This document shows, in pieces, positions 1 to 12,084 of a stretch of 64,000 nt of DNA. Position numbers and translations under genes: made by a program. The notes beneath the pieces are model-generated. The model was not told the DNA's origin, did no database searches, and worked only from the letters and a program-made list of their open reading frames with translations. Each line of letters starts with the position of its first letter. Positions within the stretch are counted from its first letter, which is position 1. The stretch covers positions 121,833,657 through 121,897,656 of the forward strand of contig NC_083345.1 of assembly GCF_019175385.1 (NCBI RefSeq), written 5' to 3'. The stretch comes from Lycium barbarum (lineage: Eukaryota; Streptophyta; Magnoliopsida; Solanales; Solanaceae).

Positions 1-478
1 CAGCTGGAAACGGTCAACCATTTACTTCTTCACTGTCCAGTAGCTTTTATTCTTAGGAGCATTGTTTTCAATATTTTTGGATTAAGTTGGGTCATGCCTC
101 AGAATCTTAGAGAGGCATATGTGAGTTGGAGTCTTTGGAAAGTTGATAAGACCATCAAAAAAACCTGGTTGATGATCCCTGCCGCTGTTTGTTGGAGTCT
201 TTGGAATGAGAGAAGCAGAAGGTGTTTTGATGGCATCTCAACTCTAAGTTATTCGCTTAAAGATAAATGTTTAGTGCTTCTATTTTGCTGGACACTGCTG
301 TCCCCGGTAACTAGTCCAGTACAGTTTTTGGATTTTATTAGCACTTTAATTCTTGATTGAGACATTGTTTTGGGAAAACAATGTTCTCCTATACTTTTGT
401 TCTTTTGTAATTAGTCTCCTGTAACTTTGCATCTTCTAGATGCCTTTCAATGAACCACATTACTTCATCAAAAAAAAA
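1..478 (+). mobile_element. LINE (L1-type) 3' end fragment
   Basis: The reading frame from base 1 to a stop at 360 carries the zinc-binding tail found after plant LINE reverse transcriptases (a Leu-Glu-Thr-Val-Asn-His-Leu-Leu-Leu-His-Cys pattern, then a tryptophan-rich stretch). A 3' UTR follows and ends in a short A-run at about 470-478. Only the last ~120 residues are in the window; the rest lies to the left. The A-run directly abuts another LINE remnant, so this copy probably inserted into it. Confidence 0.7.
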
Positions 479-1118
479 TTATGAAGAACTACTTAAAAGG
501 ATTATTTGCCCCATTATTAACACAGGCGCAGAGTAGCTCGATATTAGCAAAATCAAAAATAGGCATTAATAAAGATAGACTGGTGAAATGGGGAATGAAT
601 GTAGACCCTGCTTGTGTTCTTTGTGTTGGTAATTTGGAAACTAGAGACCACCTATTTTTGCAGTGCAATTTCACCAAGCTTATATGGCAGTATATCCTCA
701 CTTGGCAGGGTAGAAATGATACATTGGGAGGCACATGGGTTGATCACTTGAAGTGGGTGATAAAGAGTGCAAAAGGGAGGACTCAACATGCTCAAATCTA
801 CAAAATTTTATATGCTGAAACTGTCCATGTTGTTTGGATGGAGAGGAATCAAAGGGTATTTGAGAACAACACCAGAGCTGTTGATGTGATTGCCAGACAA
901 ATTGCTTTTATTTGAAATGTACGAGCCACTCCTGGTATTAGAGCCCTAGTGCAATTATACTTGATGCAATTTCTATTACTGCTAACTAGGTAGAAGAGGA
1001 AACAGAGGTAGTTTGATAGAAGTGGAGGATTGGTGCGTATGTTTATGTGGACAAAGCTGACTGAGGATGTTAGCTTGCATTGTAATTCTTATTCAGATGA
1101 TTTCTAAAATCTGTTAGT
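479..1118 (+). pseudogene. Second LINE reverse-transcriptase 3' remnant (zf-RVT domain)
   Basis: An open frame at 481-915 (144 aa) contains the zf-RVT pattern Cys-Val-Leu-Cys ... Glu-Thr-Arg-Asp-His-Leu-Phe-Leu-Gln-Cys and the downstream Trp-rich region. That is the C-terminal zinc-binding domain of L1-type ORF2. Endonuclease and RT domains are missing. A short A-run near 1121-1127 may mark its end. It is a dead fragment, interrupted at its 5' side by the preceding LINE. Confidence 0.7.
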
Positions 1119-1281
1119 TACCTAAAAAAACTTGCAAGGTTTGTTATAGTCAGTTCATGTATGACCAGTGAAGTAAATTTTTGTACACATTTTCAACAAG
1201 AAGCGTAAGAAGGATTCTTTGTTAAACCAATGTGAGAACTCTTCTCAAGAAAGTTCAATAAAGAAATGCAGAGCTAGAAGA
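1119..1281. other. Host sequence 5' of the solo LTR
   Basis: No gene recognised. A short plus-strand frame rich in Lys/Arg (around 1198-1281) is cut by the LTR and stops a few bases after it resumes at 3567. It could be a captured exon fragment, but nothing identifies it. Confidence 0.3.
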
Positions 1282-3566
1282 TGTCACACCCCTTTTTTTT
1301 GGGGTTTTCCATTTGAAGTGACGGTTTTGAATAGGGATTAGTTATTTTACAGAGTCGCCACTTGGAATTAAGTTTTGGTGTTCCAAGTCACCTTATGAAT
1401 CCCCAATCAAAAGGAAATGACTCTTTTATTATGGTCCGCGAAAACAGAAGACCGGGTAAGGAATTCTGTTGTCCGGGGAGAAGGTGTTAGGCATTCCCCG
1501 AGTCCCATGGTTCTAGCACGGTCGCTTTATCGACTTATACTTAGCTTAATCTATTTTGGATATATTATGTATCTGAGCCTTGATTTGCTCGTACTTTTAT
1601 TGTTGAACATTTATTGGTCTTTAACCGGATGCGTAACCGCATTCCGAATCTTTTAAGCGTCTCAAAGTAAGATGCATAACTGCATTCTTATTCGAAACAA
1701 AATTAATTATTAAAACGAGTTCGGCCAAGGTGCGTAACCGCATCCTTGAGTTATATAAAAAACGTCTCGAATTAAGATGCGTAACCGCATTCTTAATCGA
1801 AACAAACGTCTTGAAACGTGCGTAAAGCTCATCTAGTGTTAAAGGTAATTATTTGTCTCCAAAATCCGAGACTTATTATTATTGGAAGCGCATTTAATTT
1901 ATTTAACGCCAAAGTTGTCCTAAAATTTATCCATTAAATAATTAAATCTAAGCAATATGCCTAAAAACACGTACAGTTAAATCAAAATAAAGAGGACAAG
2001 CCCAATGTTAAAACCAAATTTCTTTTATATTAGCATTAAATTATACATAACCCATTTGTCGGACAGTCAATACATCTTCTAATATTAATTACCCCTTAGT
2101 GCCAATATCTAAATAAAAAATGAGAAGAAGAAATAAACAGAACCTATGCAAACCTAGAAGAAATTAAATCAATTGTGTTAAACGAAAGATTTGCACTATG
2201 ACATAAACGAAAACAGCATTCGCAATACTAATCTAAAATATGATATGAACTAACAAAACATTTATGTCATGAATATGAACCAACTGATTAAAGTAATGGC
2301 ATATGGGCAAGAAAATGGAACAACGTACAGAAAATATCAAGCATATGAACTTACCAGATAAACATACCTAAAACGAGATCGTGCGAAACCCATTAAATAG
2401 AAGAAATACGGAAGAGAGAAAATGGACCTTCAAGATAAGCTTTTTCCGATTAAAAATGATTTCAACACAAGGTACATACAGCAGCTGTCGTGAACAAATA
2501 AACCGAACTCGACCAACAAGAAGCTTTAATCAGAGCTGGACCGGAAAACCTCGAACAAGATCTCGCCGAAAATGGTCGTTTCGTGGTGTTTTTTATCAGT
2601 TGGTTTCAATGGTGTTTGAGGTGGTTCAAGGTACTTTAATGGCTGTTTTTGAGGTGATAGAGATGAGCGAACTGTTTTTCCAATGTAACAGTGGTGGCAC
2701 TAAGGTGGAGCTATGGTGGTTAAAAACTTGTTTTCATGGTAGTAAAGGGGTTAAGGAGCTGGTTTCGTTTGGGTTCTTTTTTAAAGCTGCTAACGTTTTC
2801 CAATTTTTTGCTAGCTGCGGCTGCTTAGTGTGTGGGTTTTTTTTTAGTTGGGTTGTGGAACAGTAGCAGAGAACGGGTAATGGGGTGGTGGTTGCGGTGA
2901 AGGGTGGTGGTGGAATCGTGGTGCAAGTGAGTACTAAAACAAATGAAGAAGATGATATATATTCTTTTTCTTTGTGTTTTTCCATTTCTCTCTCTCTATT
3001 TCTATTTTCTCTATGTATATCTTCTGCATCCCTCTTTCTATCTATATAATGATGAACCCCCCAAAGATGATTTCAACAACCCCCCTCTATCACGTGCTCT
3101 GCCCCTCTTTCTTTCATTTTTCATTTTTCAATTTTTTTTAATTGTGTGGGCCCCACAACTAACAATAGTATTTCCCTAAAAAACGTGAACCCCTCCCCTT
3201 TTGTGATAAGGTTTGTTATCAAACTTTGTCATTTTGTGGTGAGGTGGTACAATTCTATTTGCTCGTTTTTTTGTAATACAAAAACAGAAATATTTAATGA
3301 CTATTTTTAGATAACTGGAAAAAAAAAATCTTAAAATAAATGACTGACTAAGCAAAATTAAAACCTATAAAGCATATTTTTGTAATTTTTCTTTCACAAA
3401 ACTTGTACTCTAGAAATAGCAAATATTTTTTGTTCTTTTTTATTTTCGCAAATAAGCCTACTAAGTAAAAATAAAACCAAATAAAATGTTCAAACCATAT
3501 TTAAAGAAAAATTTAGATACTAGAAGGTGAAACACCCCGGGGAGGGTCAAAACTCACGTGTCTACA
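1282..3566. mobile_element. Solo LTR of an LTR retrotransposon
   Basis: The 2285-bp block begins TGTCACACC and ends CACGTGTCTACA, the TG...CA termini of an LTR. It is flanked by a perfect 5-bp target duplication GAAGA (1277-1281 and 3567-3571). It has no gag-pol and no second LTR, so it is a solo LTR left by LTR-LTR recombination. The long size suggests a Ty3/gypsy-class parent; this is inference. Open frames inside (for example 2381-2866) show no protein family. Confidence 0.88.
1628..1790. repeat. Four near-palindromic TGCGTAACCGCA motifs inside the LTR
   Basis: The imperfect palindrome ATGCGTAACCGCAT recurs at about 1629, 1672 (ATGCATAACTGCAT), 1729 and 1777, spaced 43-58 bp. It lies in the 5' part of the LTR, where promoter and enhancer elements of retrotransposons usually sit. 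A role as a repeated protein-binding site is inference. Confidence 0.6.
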
Positions 3567-3571
3567 GAAGA

Positions 3572-4018
3572 TATTAATCCAAGAACCAATTGGTGCAGGT
3601 TGCTTGTCAACAAGCAAACAAAAAATTTAATACCACAATTGTCCCTGAGTTAAACTAACTACCTGTTAATTTTTTGGGGGTCTCTTAGTTGAAGGATCAA
3701 AATCACTCACATAATATAATTGAAGGTCAAAAGTGGTAAGTTGAAACATACAAGGACTAAAATCAGAATATAGCATTAATAAAGGGACTAAAAGTGCAAT
3801 TTGCCCTAAAGGAATAGTGTTATTGGAAAATTCTGATTTTGGTCCTTGTGATATACTCAACCCTTTCACCTTTAATAATTAAAATGTGTATTTTTATCTC
3901 TTTATATAGAAAATATGTTATATTTATACTACTTTTAGAAGTTTATTACTCTTAATATAAAGTAACACTACAAGCTCAACATAACACACAATTTGGAACG
4001 GTTAATAATTCTAAAAAT
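3572..4018. other. Intergenic repeat-derived sequence, no gene
   Basis: AT-rich sequence between the solo LTR and the LINE. Around 3680-3850 it has wording typical of a dispersed repeat (alternating 'ggactaaaa' and 'ggtcctt' stretches). No coding potential recognised. Confidence 0.4.
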
Positions 4019-4242
4019 TTGTGAATATTTTTTGTTTTGGTAACACTGTAAACATTACCATTAACAACCAAAATCAGAATTACAATTAAAGAGTACTCCT
4101 CCAACAACCACTTGCTGTGTAGAGCAGCCCCCAGACCCAAAACTTCCATCTTAATCAATGTTATTATATTAGTCTATTGTACATGAAGACCTTTAAACAA
4201 TCTCCAATTCCGGGATCTCCAAGTATGATAGATCATTGCCCC

Positions 4243-7200
4243 TCAAACTGCTGCTAGTACTTCTTTCTGAAACTGCTTCCATTTTCTTCTCTTAATTCTC
4301 AGCAAAACTGTCATCAACTCACCAGACCCCACAGATAAACCAGTCCATTGCTCCATCCCTCTCTTGATTTCTAAAAACCAAGGACAAGCACTAAACAAAT
4401 GGACTGCATTTTCTGGGACCTGATTATCACATAGACAGTAAAGTGTATCTTCTACTGGGATATTCATCTTACATAACCTCTCCTTAGTCAGTAATCTATT
4501 CTGTACTGCAAGCCACAATATGAATCTATGCTTAGGCTGTGTCACTGAACTCCAAATCAAATCACCAAATGGTATTCTTCTCTGATCACCTCTTAAATCA
4601 GTATAGCTTCTAGTTATAGAGTACTCCCCCTTACTGTCAATTTATATCTCCCTTGGATGTACCACCTCTGCATTGTATTTTTTAGTGATTGGATTTTCCT
4701 CCAATACCAACTACTGTCCATAGGTGCAGTATGACTCTATATATCCTCTCCATCCTTCAAATATATACCATGAACCCACTTCACCCACAAAGAATCTTTG
4801 TTCACTATTAATTGCCAAAATAGCTTACCAACTGATGCCAAATTCCAAGTCCTGCACTCCTTGATATCCAACCCTCCAAACTTTTTAGGGAAACAGAATT
4901 TATCCCAAGATACCAATGATACTTTCCTTTTGATCTCAGTACTACCCCATAAGTACTCTCTACATTTTTTATCCACTTCTTTCAGCACACTTTGAGGGAG
5001 TATGAAGACTAATCCCCAAAAGTTGTGAATAGAGAAAAATATTAAGTTTATGACTTGCAACCTCCCTGCATAAGAAAGTTGCTTTGTGTAAGTCATTTTG
5101 ATTTTACTTGTGATTCTGTCCACAAGTTGTTGACATTCCAACTTACTCCACTTTTTAGATGAAAGTGGCAACCCCAGGTATCTAATTGGAAACTTCCCAA
5201 TTGCAAAGCCTGTCATATTCAAAAGCTGCTCCTTTACTTCCTCTGCCACACCAGCAATAAACATATTTGAGTTCTCCATATTTGCAACTAATCCTGATGC
5301 ACTGCTGAAATGTTGTAGAGCCTCGAGGACTCTTTGCACAGAAGCAACATTTGCTTTGCAGAAAGCCATTAAATCATCCTAAAAAAATAAATGTGTGAGT
5401 TTGAGTCCCTTACACATTGGATGGAACTTGAAATCGGGTAGTGAGCTCATTGTTTTCAACACTCTTGACAAATATTCCATTACTAACACAAATAGCAATG
5501 GTGAAGCTAGATCACCCTGCCTCAATCCTCTTCTACCTTCAATAAATCCATGGCTTTCTCTATTCACCTTTACTGAAAACTTAGTAGTAGTCACACAAAT
5601 AAGAATTAGCTTGATGAACCTTTCAGGAAATCCAAACCCCTTCATTGCTTTCTCTAAGAACTGCCAATTGACCATATCATATGCCTTCCTCAAATCTATT
5701 TTCATTAAGCACCTTGCAGATGTTTTCCTATTATAATGTCTCAAAATGTCATGACATATTAATACATTATGGATCATAGACCCGCCTTGGACAAAAGCAG
5801 CTTGGTTCTGAGCCACAACGTGTAATACTGCAGTCTGTAATCTACTGCAAAGTAGTTTTGAGATGCACTTATATAAAACATTACAACAAGAGATTAGCCT
5901 ATATTGGCTTGCAAATTCAGGATTATCCATCTTAGGAATTAAAGCAATGATAGTGGCATTTAGTTGCTTTAATAGTTTACCATTTTCAAAAAATTCCAAT
6001 ACTGCTTCTGTCACCTCTTATCCAATAATAGGCCAAGCATCTTTAAAAAACCCACTGTAGCCATCAGGTCCAGGGCTCTTATTACTATCGATTTTGAACA
6101 TAGCTGCTTTGACATCTTCCTTTGTGAAAGGTCTTAAAAACTCTACCTGTTGAGCTGTGGACAGAATTGGCCCGTTCTGCAGTACTCTCTGAACAACAGC
6201 CACTCTTGAATCATTCCTAGTCCCCAACAAGTCTGTATAAAACCTTACAAATATATTGGCAATATCAGCAGGATCATTTTGCCAATTACCCTGTTCATCC
6301 TTCAACTGAGTAGTGGCCTGTTGAAGTCTTCTAAGTGAAAATACTTAGTATTATCATCACCCAATCTCAACCAAGTTGCTTTACTTCTCTGCTACAAATA
6401 CATCTCAGCCAAATAGGAGGACTGCCTATACTTCTGATATTTGGTTGCCTCATCTTGTTGAAATTCAAGGTTTCCTGGATCACACTGTAACTTTGTCTGA
6501 GCCTCTCTTAGTGCCAACCTATCCTCATTAGCCTCTGATACAATATTCCTAAAGTGTTGTGAGTTGAGATTTTTTAGTTCCTTCTTCAAGAACTTCAGTC
6601 TCCTCACTAATCTAAACATCTTACATCCCTCAACCGGTCTCCTCCACTCATCCCTTACAAGGTCCATAAAGTGTGGAAGTTGAGCCCACACATTACAGTA
6701 GTGAAACTGCCTTCTTAACCTGTCTCATTCCTCCATCAATGTAACCTTAGCTGGAGAATGATCACTTATGCCCTCTGGTAGAAATACTGCTCTACAATCA
6801 GGCATTGTGTCCAACCACCAATTGTTTATAAAAATCCAATCTATCTTAGAGAAAATTCTCTGATCATTGTTCTTGTCATTCCATGTGTATCTACTGCCAG
6901 CATGGGGAAGTTCCATCAATTCACTCCTCAATACAGGTGTGAAAATCCACTACATCTGACCAAGTGACTTCATTTCCTCCAATTCTATCCTCTGCTTTCA
7001 ACACAGAATTAAAATCCCCAATCACCATCCAAGGCTTGGTACAGTTACTATGATAACTCACTAAACTTTCCCACAAACCCCTTCTTTCCTCTCTAGTGTT
7101 AAAAGCACACACAAATGTTATGACAAATGACACTTGAAGTGGTATATACATCACTTCACAAGTTATACACTGAGCAGACTTTATGATAGGAGTAACTTTA

Positions 7201-7469
7201 TTCTAGTTCGGCCTCCATGTGATCTAGATCCTACCATTATAGTGCTCCTCTAAATTTGTAACAAATTGCCATCCCCCAAATAGTTTACCAGCTATCTGGC
7301 CAATTTTACTACTTTTTATCTTTGTTCTCAACAAACCAACTAACCCTACTTGTTCCTCATTGCAAAGGAGCTTCACCTCCTTTTGCTTATTAGGGCCATT
7401 AAGCCCCCTCACATTCCAACTCAGCAAATTAATCATTCCTAATTTGGGGTATGGTCTCTTCGCCCACAT
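4243..7469 (-). pseudogene. LINE ORF2: endonuclease / reverse transcriptase, broken
   Basis: Consecutive frame pieces at 7469-7224, 7154-6921, 6931-6725 (endonuclease; start Leu-Leu-Ser-Trp-Asn-Val-Arg-Gly, later Ile-Gly-Asp-Phe-Asn and Ser-Asp-His-Ser), 6691-6392, 6305-6018 and 6014-5379 (reverse transcriptase; Ser-Pro-Gly-Pro-Asp-Gly, Arg-Gln-Gly-Asp), 5369-4737 (RT thumb) and 4560-4243 (zf-RVT). At least six stops or frameshifts separate them. At 5379-5381 a TAG replaces the alanine codon of the catalytic Phe-Ala-Asp-Asp box, so the active site itself is interrupted. Confidence 0.85.
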
Positions 7470-7577
7470 TTGCTACCTGCCCTACATTCACCCCAGTACT
7501 ACTTTGCTCTGTTTACCCCTCAGCTGCATTCAACACCTGAAAGGAATTTACATCCTTACTCTGCTAGTGCATTTGGC

Positions 7578-8697
7578 TCATCTGACCCCTTTTTTCCTTC
7601 CAACCTGCATTGGTGTCACCCATAACTCCACTGTCGGTGTTACTGGTACCACCTGCTTAGAGTTGCCCTTTTTCTGAGTTATAACCCTTTCATTCCTTGC
7701 CACCTGTTTACCCTGTCCTTGTTGTCCATTCTGCACTGCTACTGGCACATTCTGCACCTTAGCATTCTCTTCCGGAACAAACGCTGCTACTGGGGGAACT
7801 TCTGTCACTTTTGCATCAGGGATAGGTTGCTTCTTCTTTCTACAAACCTCTACTGCATGACCATACTTGTGACAATGGGCACTCAGAGTTGGCTTCCAGT
7901 CATATGTGACTTTTTGCACAACTAAGTCTCCCCTTTCATTTACAAGCATAACAGTGTCTGGCAGCTTTGCATCCATATCCACCTCAACCAATAATCTTGC
8001 AAAATTTAGGCCATTCTTCTTCTCAGTATTGTGGTCCACCATCAATGGCTTCCCAACCAAACTCTCAATCTAACCCAATCTTACTTAATGCCTTGGGACT
8101 CTAGTATTTGAAATCCAAGCTCTGAAACTTAATCCATATGGGAACTGTGTACAATTCATCCCTCGCAAATTCCATATCTGGGTTCCATGCCTTCATAGTA
8201 AAGGGTTTATTGTCGAAGTGATAGATTCCCCCTTGAATTACTTTATTCTTCCCATCAGTTGTATCAAACCTTACCAAAACTACTTCATTCTTCAGCATAG
8301 CAATTTTATTAATTCCATTTTTAGACCACAATCGATGAATATATCCCCTAATTACCTCAAATGGAGGATGAGCCCCCAATACATAACAAACAATTGCAGT
8401 TTTCCAGTACTCAATTTCAGACGTAATATCCTCCAGTTCAATTTCTACCACAGGTGACTCACCTTGCATTAATGGAGCCACATAGTCCAGTTTAAACCCC
8501 GCATTCGACACTTTTGCAATGTCAAAATTGTCCCACACTGAGCTTCGCACCTTCGGAGACACCACTTCCTCCTCAACTTGGTCAGCCCATGAGCTTCCAG
8601 CTGGCTCGGATTGTCTTGCCACCGATGACTCCGCAATAACTTCTTGCCATATCTCCTGAGATACCTTTTGCTTAGCCCTCTCAGCTGCTCGATCCAT
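7578..8697 (-). pseudogene. LINE ORF1: DUF4283 / CCHC nucleic-acid-binding gag-like protein
   Basis: Two frame segments, 8697-8101 and 8060-7578, form the gag-like ORF1 of the LINE. The first carries the DUF4283 core (Trp-Lys-Thr-Ala-Ile-Val-Cys-Tyr-Val-Leu-Gly ... Val-Leu-Val-Arg-Phe). The second has the zinc knuckle with a Cys-His-Lys-Tyr-Gly-His-Ala-Val-Glu-Val-Cys pattern in which the first cysteine of the usual CX2C looks lost (Ala-His-Cys-His). Stops near 8061-8100 separate the pieces. The protein would coat the LINE RNA; this copy cannot make it intact. Confidence 0.75.
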
Positions 8698-9176
8698 TAC
8701 ATCTATCTTCTTCGATTGAATTTCAACTTGTTGTTCTGTGGCTTCATTTGTAACTTACGTTTTAGTTTTCTGCCCTAGATTAGAGCACTTGACCCTTTTC
8801 GCACTGTTTCAGTTGATCGTACCCCATTTAAAGCTGGCGTTGCTTTTTCCACTTGTACCAGAATAGCTTTCTTGCCCCGTTGATTCATCAATCGTGTTTC
8901 CTGAGCCATTAGAGCTCTCTCAGATCGGATGCATGCCCTCTTCCCCATGGAAGGCGCAGGTTAATTAACGTGCGCCCAGAGAGTAGTATCCATTCTAGAG
9001 AGAGATTTTATCGACTTATAACTTGGTGGAATAGGGCGAGCGGCTTAGATCACGGCGGCTGCGGCGGCGGTGAGAATACGACTTGTGAATATTCACAAGC
9101 AAAGAGATCAAGAAGACAAATTTTAAGTAGTTGAAGGTTAAAAATGTGATTTGTCAGCTATTACAAGGCAAATTTT

Positions 9177-10035
9177 AGGCTTCATTTGTTTCTATTAAGA
9201 TTAAAACGTCTGAACCTGAATATTAAAATGTTGTAATTAGATCTGAATACATACTAATTAAGACTGTTTATTTTTTTAGTATCTAAATGTGCATAATTTT
9301 CTTTTATTATTAAAATTAATAAACATAATTTAAAAAAGATGCAATCCTAACTTTGAAACACCAGTGAATTTCGGCATTCTTGTAGCCCTCGTACACCAAC
9401 CACTAGAAGAAAAATCATTGAAATCCTTTTTAGCCTCCAAATCTCAAATTATAAGTATGTTCTCCTAATCCCTAATATTCACTCCAGCACCTACTCCTAT
9501 TGGTGGAACAAACCATTTAGACCGCCATAACTCCACAGAAAACCACCATTGTTTCCTTGAATATGAACTTCTTCTTGGAAGATTTGCCTGTTTCTTCCAG
9601 CAAAAACCCAATTTCAGAACATAGGCGTTTGTATTCTCTGTTTTTATATCTGTATTATTACTAGGAAGAAGGTAGTTAATAGTAGTGAAAATCCTGACTC
9701 CACCACTGATTATGGTGACTATTGTGGCTTGACGACGACGGAGGAAAGGTAAGACGAACGTAAAGGTGGAGTCGTCGATCTGTCGTGGCTACATGAAGAT
9801 AGATCCGAGCAAGACAAATTTTACTAATAATGAGATTTAATATTATAAACAAAAGACCTAGAATTTAAAAGGATCTAAATGAATTTCAGACTTTGTTTAA
9901 AATCTGATTCGGTTAGATGTATTAAGATCTATTAAGAGGTTGAATCTTAAAAATAAAAATAAAAAATACGGCTGACATTTGAACCATTTAGATTCAGACT
10001 CCCATTAAGTGCAAACAAATGAGGCCTAAAATTAG
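9177..10035. mobile_element. Non-autonomous DNA transposon with long terminal inverted repeats
   Basis: The left end (ATTTTAGGCTTCATTTGTTT, from 9174) is matched by the reverse complement of the right end (AAACAAATGAGGCCTAAAAT, to about 10035). Similarity continues inward for >100 bp (a 'taag...tctgaa...' stretch). The centre (about 9360-9820) is unlike the arms and may be captured host sequence. No clear target duplication was found, so the superfamily is left open. Confidence 0.6.
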
Positions 10036-10119
10036 AATTAACTAGTAACTGAAAGACCAAAAGGTTACTTTCTTTCGAGCTACAATATTTTGTTTGCTTT
10101 AAGAGCGTTACTTTTAGCT

Positions 10120-10440
10120 AATATGATTGTTTAAACACTTCAACGAACTCATGCAGACAGGGAATATGTAAGATTTTAAAAACTTTTCACGTCACTGGTG
10201 ATGATTAATTATTAGACTCGTTTATTGATTGGGCCGTAAAAATGCATTGTTTGAAAAGCTCGTGAATTACACTATTCAAAACTCTCGACAAAATATTAAA
10301 AAAAGGACCATAGCTATGTTTAAACACTTCAACGATCTCAATGACCAGTCGTTGTGGGACTCGGAAAAAATTTAACATGTCAACGACAATGAAATAGAGA
10401 TAAGGGTCAAAATTAAAGCTCATCGAATACACCACCTAAA
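10120..10440. repeat. Two diverged direct repeats of a ~195-bp unit (third at ~11200)
   Basis: The phrase TTTAAACACTTCAACGA occurs at about 10131 and 10318, with a diverged version (TTTAAACTTTTTAATGAACC) at about 11203. Each is followed at similar distance by a 'catgtcarcaacga ... gctcgt' segment. These look like old copies of one dispersed or tandem repeat; no coding content seen. Confidence 0.5.
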
Positions 10441-10459
10441 CATTAGAAATTGAAATAAT

Positions 10460-11052
10460 GGTCAAAAACACATCTTAACTATCACTTTTTTTTTTAGTTT
10501 CATACCTAAACTATCATAAGGTTGAGAAAACAACTTAAACTATCACTATCTAGTTTGCAAAACACACATGAACTAAATGTGTGAACTCACTCTCCAAAAG
10601 GCAAGTGAAGCTGAAATTTTCTCAAAAAATAGTCCACATAGCATAAGTAATGCTATAGTGGCACCTACATGGAAATTAAAAAATAATATTTTTTTATTAA
10701 AAAAAAACCTGTATATTTTTTAAAAAAATGCATTATTTTTTTAAAAAAAATCAACTTTTCCATTTTTTAAACTATTTTTTTCTATAATTTTTGATATTTT
10801 TTTACAAAAATTATTATTTTTCAGTTTGTTTTTTAAAACAAATAGTTTTTTTTTTAAATTTCCATGTAGGTGTCATCGTGACATTATTTATTCACGTGGA
10901 TAACACTTGACAACATTTTTATATAAAATGAAAAGTGTAGATCACATGCCATTCAAGAATAATTTGAGGTGTGTTTTACAAACAAGATAGTGATAGTTTA
11001 GGTATGAAATTAAAAAAAAAAAAGTGATAGTTGGGATGTGTTTTTTACCCTT
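10460..11052. mobile_element. Foldback/MITE-like element with ~180-bp inverted arms
   Basis: The left arm (ggtcaaaaacacatcttaac, then 'catacctaaactatca') is repeated in inverted orientation at the right end ('gatagtttaggtatgaaat', then 'gggatgtgttttttaccc'). The arms enclose a very AT-rich core. A related sequence lies at about 30470-31140. No autonomous transposase and no unambiguous target duplication. Confidence 0.65.
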
Positions 11053-11073
11053 ATCTCATAATATTGAAGAGGA

Positions 11074-11160
11074 CACCACCAAGGAATGTAGTGCAGCGGA
11101 TGGCCTATACCTTCCTTAATTAGAGGTTTCGGATTGGGGAAGGTACCGGACACTAGAAAA
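11074..11160 (+). mobile_element. SINE-like fragment
   Basis: The phrase 'gtgcagcggatgg ... cttccttaattagaggtttcggattgggg' resembles the tRNA-related head of Solanaceae SINEs seen better preserved at 27405 and 16590. Strongly diverged and short. Confidence 0.4.
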
Positions 11161-12084
11161 AACTAAAAAATAATAAAAACATATCAAAGATGACTATACT
11201 GATGTTTAAACTTTTTAATGAACCCACATGAACGTATAAATATTAGTGACAGTTGGAAAAAGTTGCCATGTCAGCAACGATAATGGAGCCCATTTATTGG
11301 TTGAAGCTCGTGTAGTATTGTGTCGATGGGAGGTGGTTTTAGGCCTAAGGGTAGAGGTAACCATGGCTTGCTCATTACTTCCTTCACTAAATTGTCAATC
11401 AGCTCTTCTCCCTGATCACAATCAATCAAAAACAACATTTTCACATCATTTCTTTGGGAAAATTCATAGAAAGAAAATTTGAATCACTAGGAGTTTAATT
11501 TCTTTTTCTTCTTATTTTAGCAAAAGATAATAGAAGAATTAACATAAATAGTCACACATTGCAACCGCTTAAATTAAAAATAGTCCGCGGATATATATTA
11601 TATGTACATTTTATGTAAAATAAGTGTAAAACCATGTATAGTCAGTGTATAGTCCCTATATAGATACCGACCGGAAAAGTAAAAATTGAATCCGATCGGC
11701 TACTTGTTTAAAAATCTCTTTAAAACTTTCTTTCGAAAGCTTGTTTTCTTTAACTTAAACCACCACATTTACATATACCTATTTTTTAAAGAAATCCTTA
11801 AGCAAATAGCCGGCAGAATTTACTGTTTACTTTTCCTAGCTGGTATACATAAATCACACACTGATTATACATAATTATACATATATTATATATGCATCTG
11901 CCAGTTGTGTTTAGTTTAAATGGTTGAATGGATGGTTTTTTAGGTTAATTCTTGTTTCTTTAAAACATACGTACATTAACTCAATTGTTATTAATTCAGT
12001 ATCAATTATTTAAACATTATACGTACCAATTTTCTAATATTAATATCAAATTTAGATATATTAATGTTAATGTGGACAACTTAC
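11161..12084. other. AT-rich sequence downstream of the GARP gene; no last exon found
   Basis: I looked on the minus strand for a final exon of the GARP gene (the Pro-Trp-Leu-Pro-Leu-Pro-Leu-Gly-Leu box that closes Golden2-like proteins) and did not find one. The stretch holds a diverged repeat unit near 11200 and otherwise nothing recognisable. Confidence 0.4.

Larger units (their letters stand above)
4030..9082 (-). mobile_element. Full-length, inactivated LINE (L1 superfamily)
   Basis: A 5.05-kb minus-strand non-LTR retrotransposon. Its ends are set by an 11-bp target duplication TTGTGAATATT at 4019-4029 and 9083-9093, with an A-rich 3' tail (T-run on the plus strand just after 4029). In order from 9082 it has a 5' UTR, a gag-like ORF1 (DUF4283 plus zinc knuckle), an AP-type endonuclease, a reverse transcriptase and a C-terminal zf-RVT. 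Several stops and frameshifts break both ORFs. A paralogous uninserted version of the target site is seen near 52597-52640. Confidence 0.9.

Noticed and set aside
2381..2866. 161-aa open frame inside the solo LTR
   Set aside because: LTR sequence with exact TG...CA ends and target duplication; no recognisable protein domain.
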